DNA from: Litomosoides sigmodontis
Lineage: Eukaryota; Nematoda; Chromadorea; Rhabditida; Onchocercidae
NCBI GenBank assembly: GCA_963070105.1
Contig: OY718807.1
Span: forward strand, 3,066,001 to 3,130,000
Reading direction: 5' to 3'
Length of the DNA stretch: 64,000 nt
Shown: positions 54,745 to 64,000 of the stretch, in pieces
Position numbering within the stretch: position 1 is the stretch's first letter
Layout of the letters: each line of letters starts with the position of its first letter
Notes under the pieces: model-generated
The model's input: the letters and a program-made list of their open reading frames with translations, nothing else
Database searches by the model: none
Told to the model about the DNA's origin: nothing
Translations under genes and position numbers: made by a program

Positions 54745-55530
54745 TCAACAATTCATACATTCCTCCACGTTAATTTCACATGTTAGACACAAATAAAATT
54801 TTAATAGTTACAGCTAATTAGCTAGAAATTTCAACATACCAGCATGTGTAATTATAAATTAATTCTATCGATGCATACAATGCAAGTGAAAAATGCAAAA
54901 ATTAGCAATAAAATAAACGGAAAATGAATTTGTAAAAGTCTCTAAAATTACGTTTCGTTTTTTTTCCTCGCCATCCCAATCAACGACAATGTTGTAATAA
55001 TACGAAAAAAAAATTTTTTTTTTAACAAAATAACACAAAGCAAAAAGTTAGCAAATTTTTGCTAACATTTTTTTTTGTGTAACAGTAGTGGAGCGAAATA
55101 TTTTATGAAAACTTTCAAGTAACACAACAGTTTTCATTTTAATTTACAAAATAGTTCATTTAAAATTAGTCAAAATATTTTTAGCAATAATTCCTGAAGA
55201 AATGAATTGATAACTTTCAGTAGTAAACATTAAATTTGTTGAATAAATAAATTTGTTATTGTTTTATGGAATTATTAATTGAATCGTTGGAAAGACATTC
55301 GCAATATTTTCACCACAATTAATCAATTGACTATCAAATGTTTCTAATTTAAATCATACAATTAAATAAAATTTAACAAATCCACTCATCGATCATTGGT
55401 CACTATTGTACGGATGAAAAACTTCAGTACTTGCTGGAAAGCTTAAAAACTTTGCTTCATCATCCGTTCATTTTCTTTTTTGTAGTTGTAGTTGCAGTAG
55501 TAGTAGGAGGAGGAGGGGGAAGAGGAGGGT

Positions 55531-55778
55531 AGGAGGAGGAGGGGAGGAGGAGGAGGGGAGGAGGAGGAGGGGAGGAGGAGGAGGGGAGGAGGAGGAGGGG
55601 AGGAGGAGGAGGGGAGGAGGAGGAGGGGAGGAGGAGGAGGGGAGGAGGAGGAGGGGGAGGAGGACGAGGAGGGGGAAGGAGGAGGAGGAGGGGAGGAGGA
55701 GGGGGAGGGGGAGGGGGAGGAGGAGGAGAAGGGGGAGGGGGAGGAGGAGGGGGAGGAGGAGGAGGAGGGGAGGAGGAA
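55531..55778. repeat. 248-bp pure purine tract with 14-bp GGGGAGGAGGAGGA repeat
   Basis: The plus strand has no pyrimidine for 248 bases. The left two thirds is a tandem 14-bp unit (four G then three AGG and A), repeated about eight times; the right third is less regular. Because 14 is not a multiple of 3, the three minus-strand frames all show the same Leu/Pro/Ser repeat and none is a gene. The tract is suited to G-quadruplex or triplex formation. Confidence 0.95.
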
Positions 55779-56921
55779 TAGGAAGAGGAATAGAATGGGG
55801 AAAGAACAGTTTTGCATATGCATTGTAAATTCGGAATAGAACAGACAGGAATAAAAAAGGATAGACACAAATCGGTTGGAATAGATGTAACACATTGTTT
55901 TTTTCTGCGAAATTAAAAATTGAATTAGAAAGAGCTAACGAAGCAAGAATTGACTTAAATGAAATAATTTATAAAAACTTAGAATAGACTAGAATGGAAT
56001 AGAATAGGATAGAAAAAGAAGGGACAAAGTTACATGAAATCATTTCCGCGATTGAACGAATTGGAAGAAGTGGTAGTTAGCAGTGAAATGAATTTTAGGA
56101 TAGAATTTATTGAGATCGAAGTGATCCAAACGATCGAAGCGATCCGAAATATCAGAACAACGCAGTGGCAACACTTCAACAGCTGCTGCTGCGGCTACTG
56201 CTCACATCAATTCATATACTTTCTCTCTCTCTCTCTCTCTCTCTCTCCCACTACTACCATCATTTTTATTTTCATTTCTTTAAAAAAGAAAGATTCCGTG
56301 AAGTTTTTTTTTCTTTTTTTTTTGTTAAAAAATGAAATAGCTAGTTTAGTTCTTCAAGGAAAAAAAGTGTTTTCATTTCACTCAATTTATTGCTAAAAAT
56401 TATTGTGAATAAATGTGTTAAAGAATGATTTGATAACTTTTTCGTTTCATTCCGAAAGTAATAATTTAAATTGGATTTTTAGTAGAAAAATTTTAATTCA
56501 AAAATTGTAACATGAAAAAAAATTTTTTCCTAAATTTTTTTTTGCTAATTTCTGAAAACAAACGGAAGAAATCAATTTTCCACTCCTCACACTTTCTTTT
56601 CCCCTTTCCTTCTTTCTTTCATTCTTTCTCTCTCTCCCTATGTCTCTCTATGCTTTTTCATATGTCCCATTATCAATGAAATGGCTTAATGGATAAGCAA
56701 ACAAGATGTTACTCACAATATTAAACCAATCAATTTAAATTTTATGAAATTGAAATCGTTGCAAGTTTATCGAGATATTCAATATGATACATTGCATTCC
56801 TAAACTTATCCTTACAAATTTGAAGTTTAATTGGTGAGAGGGAGAGAGAAAAGCAGGAAGAGGTTGAAAAGTTATCCTTGTTCCTTCCATAGGAACGGAT
56901 AGCCCTAGCAAAATGAACTCA

Positions 56922-57115
<194 letters not shown>

Positions 57116-58544
57116 ATTATCATCCGTTAAGGAAGTCAGCACAAATGCGCTTTTTGAGGGATGAAAGTTAGAAAGCGGCATAGTGCGATCATTTCAATCG
57201 TGGTATTTGAATTTGTTGAAGTTAACTCACAAAAGTCCATCGATTAATTCAAAATACCTCCAATCAATCACGGATGCAAATGATAAGATTAAATTCAAGC
57301 TTATACGCCCGAATGCGTCAATGTACGAATTTCACTCGTTGCGCTTCGAACATTTTTTATTTATTAAATTTAGAAAATGCAATGAAACGCTTGTTGCGCG
57401 AAAATATTGTTTTATTTACAAATCAGCGCAAATATAGAAGGAAAGTGGGACGGATGTTAGAAGAAAAACTTTCCTCTCTTTAACAAATTAATAAAATAAT
57501 TGGAAAAGGAAAATCGAATTACATGATATACAAAGGAATTTAATAAAAGTGAACAACTGAAAAACAAGCAAAAAAAAATTGAATGAATAAATGGTTTTGA
57601 TTAGTAAGTTAAACAGTTGTATAGATGGAGTTATAAAAAAATCATTTAATCGCTTTTTTTTAATTCAAATTTACATTATTTGAGATATTTGATTACTATT
57701 ATTTTAATTTAGTTTAACAAAATTTCAATATTAAAAGTAATTTGAATTCATCTCATTAATCACACATCGACCAGTAATCCTAAAATAGCGATTAATTTCA
57801 TGAAAAAATAGTGAACTTCACTTCACCAAGCTGTTAATTTCTTCAAATTTATATGTGAAACATTAAATTTAGTTCTAACATTTTAATTCTAACTAGATTT
57901 TAATGTAAAATATAGTATTTAGCATGGAATGATATCATTTAGGTGCACAGCATTTTACTTTTTTATCGGCTGTACATAATTTCTTGCAAGAAAAAACCAC
58001 TTCAATATGATCCTTCTTATTTGATTTCAATTCATCAATCAGGTTTTAACAAACGAAAAACAAAATTTAATTTACCGAAAAATAAACGACTTTAGTTTGT
58101 AATTCACGAAATCTTTCCTCATTCAATTTTCTCCCTGCTAAATTTAGTTTAATATAAAGGAACAGAAAGCCACCAGGTAAAACCATTATTAATTTTGATA
58201 GCTTAAGAAAAAAGAGGAGGAGTGCGAGTGAGGAGGAATTTTTGAATTAACAAATTCCCTCAAATGAAATTTCTGCACAAAAAATTCTCTATTACAAATA
58301 TTCAATAGCAACTTGAAGTGAGCAAGAAATTTGTAAAAAACATTTGAATGAGTGAGATGAACATCGATGGTACTTTGCGAAGACATAAAAGTATGCAACG
58401 TGACAAGGAAGAACTGTTCAATTCAAATGAAATTTATTAAATTAAAAACATGATTTTTCATGTTTGCTATATTTTTTAAAAAGTATAGGAAATTTTTCAC
58501 TTAGTTCGAGGCATAATAGTCTAGTAAATTTCAAATTTACATAC

Positions 58545-58640
58545 ACCCATACACACACCCACACCCACCCACGCACACACACACACACACACACGCACAC
58601 ACACAGGTACGCAAACACGTACGCATACACTCACACACAC
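58545..58640. repeat. CA-rich compound repeat
   Basis: CACCCA, CACA and CGTACGCA units around two short CA runs. Confidence 0.85.
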
Positions 58641-58806
58641 CCACGTACCCATACGATCGATCATACGTTGCATATTTATTTGTGCAATAAATATTCAAAT
58701 CAATGTAGTAGTATTTTTCAAATACATTAACAATTGACTATTGTATTGTGAATTTACTATGCAAATTATAAGTACGAGTTATGAACTAAAATTACAAATT
58801 ACAAGT

Positions 58807-58880
58807 TATGACTTATGAATTAGTATAAATTAATTATTATGAATATGACTTATGAATTAGTATAAATTAATTATTATGAA
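58807..58880. repeat. 37-bp tandem duplication
   Basis: Two adjacent copies (58,807-58,843 and 58,844-58,880) beginning TATGACTTATGAATTAG. They appear identical. Confidence 0.85.
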
Positions 58881-59732
58881 TTTATTGTAAACAGTCCTGG
58901 ATGAGTTTCCTATGAGGAAGGAGTTTAACGAGAGGGATGAAATAAAAATCACAACTGAACCCTCGTTTTACGATAAAAAATATTATTTTAACCTGAATGA
59001 AATGATTTCTACAAGTGATTTTAATTTTTATTCAATATTTAAAGTAATTTACGCAGGCAATCATAGGCCTAATTAATAGTCAAACAGAGTAATAGCAATA
59101 ACAATAATTATTTATTTAATAATATATTAAATAAATTATTATTACTAGGACGTCAACTGATGTGACCAAAAAATGAACAAATAAAATTTAAAATTTTTGA
59201 AATTTTAGAAAATCTCCTATCAATGACGACAGCGTGTTTATTTATTACTGTTCAAGTATATTTCGAGAGTAATTAATAATCGAATATTTTGCTAGAAGCT
59301 AGGAAAGTTCAAAGAAAACAAAAAGAACATTTTTATATGGGAGTTGAATCATTTGTGTTGTTGTGTGATGCGCAGATGATAAGTAATATTTAATTTATTA
59401 CACTCAGGAAAAACACGTCAATCGATTTTCTGACGTAATTGACGTGTTTTAAAATTGTTACCAATCACAACTGCTTTCATATGTTTCTGACGAATATAGA
59501 CTGAAAATTTTAAATCGATTAATGAATTTAGGTGAAATAAGGAGCAAAACTTTTGAAAAATTAATTTACTTCACTTTACACTTATTTGCATATTAAAAAC
59601 AAAATGAAAGTAAGCTTTCAGCATTATGAGATAATTTTTTTTTGAAAAATTTTTCTGACTCTTTCCTTTTTTTTTTAAATTAAATTTTACTTCATTTTGC
59701 ATTGTCGGGTCAGTACTTCAAATATTCAATTC

Positions 59733-61536
59733 TCATTCTTTACTGTGAACTGATGGCAAATCACTGAAAAATGCATCACTATTATTCAGCACGGAAGTTA
59801 AATTTAGTGAGAATGAATTTTCCCGATCGAGAATGAAATTTCGAAAGCGACAAATGACATCCATAAACCAAAACTGAATGAATAGCAGTGTTGCCAGTGT
59901 TGTGACAAATATCAGTCCGAATATTTGTATATCTGAAAAATTAATCAATTCGTTCTTCTATTGTATTTTGCGGAAAACGTTAATGACAACAGAAGTTCTT
60001 AGACTTAAAATAAAAAAAGTATTCAAATTACACTGCAATAATTAACTTAATTAAACAAAAGTGTTAATTGCTTAAATCACATCTTCAAAGAAAGTTATGA
60101 AATTTAACTGGAATACACGATCACTTCAAGGTATCATTTATTGCCGAGAATTTCTGACAAAAATTTATTCAAACATTTCATTAATGACTTTAATGAACAA
60201 TCGATATGTGATGCATTATTGTCATATCTTTGATATTATATAAAATTCATCTTTGAATGATGCAACTCAAATTTGAAAAACTAAAAGTGATTACAATTGA
60301 GACGCTAAAAATGGTTTAAATTCAATTTTAGAAGAATTGTGAAAAAAATTGAAAACATTTAGAATCGTATTAATATTTGAAGAAAAGGATGCATTACAAA
60401 GTTGTAAATTTAATTTGATGAAATATTAGCAAAAAGGAAATACCGTTTCTCGTGCTATGATTATTATTATTATTATTATTGTTGCTAATTCGAATTCCAC
60501 CAAGATCTGCAGCAAGACTACTGAGTATTTCATTGGAAAACATGGAACTAATGATAACGATAAAAATAATGATTACCGTACAAATAACTGACGTAATCTG
60601 AAATGGAATAAGAAATCATATTGTAATTCCAATATTACTTTAAAGGAAAAATAAGGTATTTCATAAAAAAACAATGAATGTTTTATAATTTCATCAAATT
60701 TGTCATCTAAAAATCATTGGACCAATAATATCTGTCATTCAATATTACCACACACTTCTAGTATTCCTTTGCAATTTTAAAATTCCATTATATATGTATA
60801 TATCAAACTAAAAAAAAGGAAGGAAAGAAGTTGAAAATATGTGAGTTTTACTTGAGAATTTACTAATTTTAATATGACAGTTAGAATTATTAAATTAACT
60901 CTTACAAACTTTTGAAATGAAATTACCATTTATGCTAGTCCTATATTTAAAAAGGAAACAAAATTAAAAAATTTTATTTTACCTGAAAAATTATATAAGG
61001 TAAGATGAATGTTTGTTTTTCCTTGAAAATACCGTATGCTAATGTACCAAAAATAGCAAATGCAAATGCAAATGACGCAAATGAATAGAATGCTAAAGTA
61101 ACACCTTGCGAGCATACTGTAAGGAATACGATTGATACCGCAGCACAAAGGTAAATGATCGAAATTACTCGAGCTGCTAACTGCGAATAGAAAAAAAAAA
61201 TTGCCAGTAATTTCAATCAGTAAATTAATTAAACAAAGATTCATTCATTACATAGTGTAAAAATTTGAATTACTATTATTATTATTGTTGAAGTTTGCAA
61301 TTATACTAGAGTAATTCCCTTGTTTCTCGGCTGAAATTATTTGAAATTTTTTATTTAATTATTAATTTGTTATAAATAAAAGCTTTGAAATAATAAATTA
61401 GAAAAAAAAGTCGAATTAATAACGCTGCTAATATAATTCATTTTAAATTATACGAATCATTGCAAACAGTAAAAGTCAATAAAATTATTTCAGACAGAAA
61501 AGTTATCGTAATAAACGAATTATATCAGTAGGGATT

Positions 61537-61575
<39 letters not shown>

Positions 61576-61923
61576 TGATGTCACTCACTCATATAATAAT
61601 TAGTGATTTCCGACTGCTAAATATTTGAATATGAAATTTAAACTAACTGTAATATGCATATAGCCGTGGCAACACTGATATTTAACATCGTTGTGATCGA
61701 AATTGCTTTCATGATGGGATGTGTCGTAGGAGGTGAAGGATGGCATCAGAGTTGGTGATGTGCTAATCGGTGTTATTGGTATCACAAAGAGCGGTGGTGA
61801 AATTGTTCCACTTGACATTTCCATTTTTCCGTGAGTTTCACGCAACTCCTCCGCTTCCACCGCTGTTGCCATTGATGCTGCCGGCGACAGCGATGACGTG
61901 AGGATGGACGATGATGACAACAT
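59733..61923 (-). CDS. four-helix membrane protein, nematode LAPTM-like
   Basis: Four minus-strand exons: 61,923-61,648; 61,180-60,983; 60,597-60,444; 59,932-59,733. Phases agree and give 275 residues. The N-terminal 80 residues are Ser/Thr/Pro-rich and soluble, ending at a YQCCHGYMHIT motif directly before the first helix. Helices lie at about 97-118, 121-143, 152-176 and 213-233. The loop between helices 3 and 4 has a run of eight Asn (197-204). A Cys-Cys-His motif just before helix 1 plus four helices resembles nematode proteins related to LAPTM (lysosome-associated) membrane proteins; the relation is inferred from layout, not sequence identity. The chosen ATG at 61,923 lies two bases after a TATCAG acceptor-like site; a Met at 61,872 is an alternative. 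The partial gene upstream may be a paralogue. Confidence 0.68.
60460..60480. repeat. (ATT)7 within coding exon 3 of the membrane protein
   Basis: Seven ATT units, read on the minus strand as AAT, plus one AAC encode eight Asn in the loop between helices 3 and 4. Each unit change alters the protein by one residue without breaking the frame. Confidence 0.85.
61540..61572. repeat. (TA)n microsatellite in intron 1 of the membrane protein
   Basis: About 16 TA units in the intron between 61,181 and 61,647. Confidence 0.9.
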
Positions 61924-63450
61924 CACTGATAGCAACAAATATTTCGTTATCACAAAAACGTCGCTCGAAATTGTCGTCTAAGCGGACGATCACTCTCCAC
62001 TTTCACTTTACCAGGTATGATTTGAACAGGAAAAATATTCTCTTTGTGCCACACAAAAATACCATCTGTACAAATAATGTTTTTTTTTCTTCGTTTTAAA
62101 TTTATGAAATAACTATATTTACGGGACATTTAAGCTAATGAGATATTTATTTCAAATATTATTTTTATCGATTTCATCGCCGTATCTTGCAGTTTTTTTT
62201 CCATTTCATTGATTGATAGAAGAATGACTATTTGAATTGCATTTTATTAGTCAATCGATGTGGCAGTTTTTGAATTGAAAATTTCGATCAAATATAGAAG
62301 GAAGAAAAAAAAAAGTGAAATAAAAAAAAGGGGTCTAGTAAAAAAATGTTTTTTTTTCCAATCAATAATTTAACTAATACTAGAAAAGAATGAAAAATGA
62401 GGAAAAAAGAAGAGGCAACAAGCTTTACACAAGGATAAAACTTAATTGAAAATTTTTTAACGTAAACAATACCTGGTACCATACTTATGTTAAAATGATA
62501 ATTGCGTTGATATGCTCTTCGTTAATTCATACACTTTCATCACAATAAGATTTGTTTATTTTACAATAAAAATCCAATTTCATACAACGGCGATCAATAG
62601 TAGCACTTCACATAGCTATATATACAAATGCACATTTTCGTTAAGTTTTACTTAAATACTCATAATTTGCAATTGAAAAATGTTATGTTATCAATCATAC
62701 ACCATGCTTCGAAAGTGAAATCTTCAATTTTACTATAAATTGCTAAGAATAAAAGTGCAATATTTCGTTTTTTGGTTTTTATTTGGTTTTTTAAATCGAA
62801 ATTCGGAAAAAAAGGGATGGAAATTTGGAAAATACAAAAAAAAAAGGGAAAGGAACAAATGCCATAAATAATACAAATGAGAAAAGTGAAGAAAAATAAA
62901 AGAATAAAGGAGCATAACAATCTCCGATTTAAAAAAAATTATCATTAAAAATACATTTGCGTGAAGGACAAAAAAAAAGTGAAAAACAAAAGAGCAATGA
63001 TCGATCAGTCTATTTTTGCATATTTAATGAATAATTTTAGAAATTAGTGGCGATGTGAGTAATACAATACAGCAAATTTCTCGTCATATTTAAAGCTAGC
63101 TAACTTTTAAAGCTCTAAAAGCCCTAAAACTGCTTGAAAAATATTACTTTTAATTAGCATTTAATATTTTTGAACAAAAATTTCCTCATGCAAAATGAGA
63201 GAAATTACACTGAGATTAAAGCTTCTTTTTTTTATTGTTTTCTTTTTACTTTTATTTTTGTAAATATAACGGAAGACAATTATATACATATATATATAGA
63301 GAGAGAGAGAAAAAGAGAGAGACAGCTAGATGAACACATGAAATATTATGGAATAAAATTTCTGCCGATATCACTGAGTGCTATGATTTGTTTCAGTGAT
63401 CATTGCTCGAACAATTGATGATAAGAGTGAAACTTTTCCAATTTCGAAAT
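61924..63450. other. intergenic between two minus-strand membrane-protein genes
   Basis: AT-rich with poly-A and poly-T runs and a small TA/GA repeat (63,279-63,321). No supported gene. Should hold the promoter of the four-helix gene and the 3' UTR of the next gene. Confidence 0.5.
63231..63236 (-). terminator. possible poly(A) signal of the right-end gene
   Basis: TTTATT on the plus strand (AATAAA on the minus strand) 215 bases past the stop at 63,451. Confidence 0.35.
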
Positions 63451-64000
63451 TTAGTGATAGTGCGACCTGTAGGGTGGTGGTGGTGCGAGAATATGCGGTT
63501 GCTCAATGCTTAACTTTGGTCCAGCTAATCTCGTTGGTTCCTGACTTCTTACAGGAATGAATTCAGGTGGTGTATCAAGCGTTTTCTGATACATCCGTGT
63601 AACGCAGAACTCTATTAACTCATAAACTGTGTACATGAATACCGTAACAAAAGAACCAATTGCATAAGCGAGCATTTCCTGAACAGCTCTTTTTCGATCA
63701 TCCTCATTCATCTTGTCATTAGCCCAATACTAAAAAAATGATGTCAATTTTTTGAAAAAAAATTTTTTTTTTGAAAAATTAATACATTTGATAGAAGATT
63801 ACATGTAAAATTGCAAGAGAGTGCAATTTCACATCAAATTAAGCTCTAACATCTTAGTTTTCTCTTTTTTTTTTCTCTTAATTTTAATTGTAAGAATAAT
63901 TTAGCAGGAATGAGTATGTTCAATTAGTAAAATGAATAAATTATTAACAACTGGAGAAGATGCGGAAAATGTAATTAATTAATTAAAAATTCTCACCTCA
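63451..64000 (-). CDS. partial membrane protein with C-terminal PPxY motif
   Basis: Last exon 63,729-63,451 (93 codons with stop), preceded by a TTTTTTTAG acceptor, plus four bases of the previous exon (64,000-63,997) before a GTGAGA donor at the window edge. The visible part begins YWANDKMNEDDRKRAVQEM, then one hydrophobic helix (about MLAYAIGSFVTVFMYTVYEL), then a soluble tail of about 50 residues ending LAPPPPYRSHYH. PPPY is a binding site for WW domains of NEDD4-type ubiquitin ligases, also found in the tails of LAPTM proteins. One helix followed by a charged tail matches the last exon of the four-helix gene 1.5 kb downstream, so this may be a paralogue. The 5' exons lie outside the window, and the identity is unproven. 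Confidence 0.62.

Larger units (their letters stand above)
51352..55530. other. gene-poor stretch with trinucleotide repeats
   Basis: No supported gene beyond the short frame at 53,673-53,861. TAT/ATT, CCA/CTA (52,262-52,330) and GAT (52,452-52,471) trinucleotide runs are common, so the Thr/Pro and His/Tyr frames there are repeat artefacts. The bases at 54,200-54,350 are less AT-rich but show no clear exon. Confidence 0.45.

Noticed and set aside
55443..55895. Three Leu/Pro/Ser-rich frames of about 140 residues
   Set aside because: A 14-bp repeat translated in three frames gives the same peptide repeat; none has a non-repeat domain.

Overview
The window looks like nuclear DNA from a nematode. 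It is very AT-rich, its introns have GT..AG ends with short TTTCAG or TTGCAG acceptors, and three start codons lie 0 to 2 bases after such an acceptor, as expected for spliced-leader trans-splicing. It also carries a Ground-like (hedgehog-related) gene, a family known only from nematodes, and a close relative of C. elegans sup-12. The AT content, gene density and intron sizes would fit a spirurid or filarial (clade III) species, but that placement is inference.

Layout. Positions 1-25,490 are a gene-poor, microsatellite-rich stretch. It holds a few isolated exon-like islets: 5,111-5,292 on the minus strand, and 12,548-12,645 with 15,235-15,301 on the plus strand. It also holds a nested inverted repeat at 9,573-10,112 and an uninterrupted 1,356-bp AGT array at 22,749-24,104. 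Three plus-strand genes follow: a secreted Pro/Cys-rich Ground-like protein (25,497-27,945), the transcription elongation factor IWS1/Spn1 (29,843-33,146, eleven exons), and an RNF13/RNF167-type PA-TM-RING ubiquitin ligase (35,191-39,532, thirteen exons). The minus strand then carries a SUP-12/RBM24-type RNA-binding protein (44,041-46,704, six exons), which converges tail to tail on the ligase gene. Positions 46,705-59,732 form a second gene-poor, repeat-rich stretch. The right end holds two minus-strand membrane-protein genes: a complete four-helix protein (59,733-61,923) and the last exon of another (63,451-64,000), which ends in a PPxY motif.

The genes do not form one pathway. IWS1 acts in RNA polymerase II elongation and mRNA export, SUP-12 in muscle-type alternative splicing, the RING protein in endomembrane ubiquitination, and the Ground-like protein is secreted. 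A possible link is that PPxY-bearing multi-pass proteins in endolysosomal membranes are typical clients of ubiquitin ligases, but nothing here shows a direct connection. All exon models were assembled by eye from splice sites and reading phase. Each complete model keeps an open frame across every junction.
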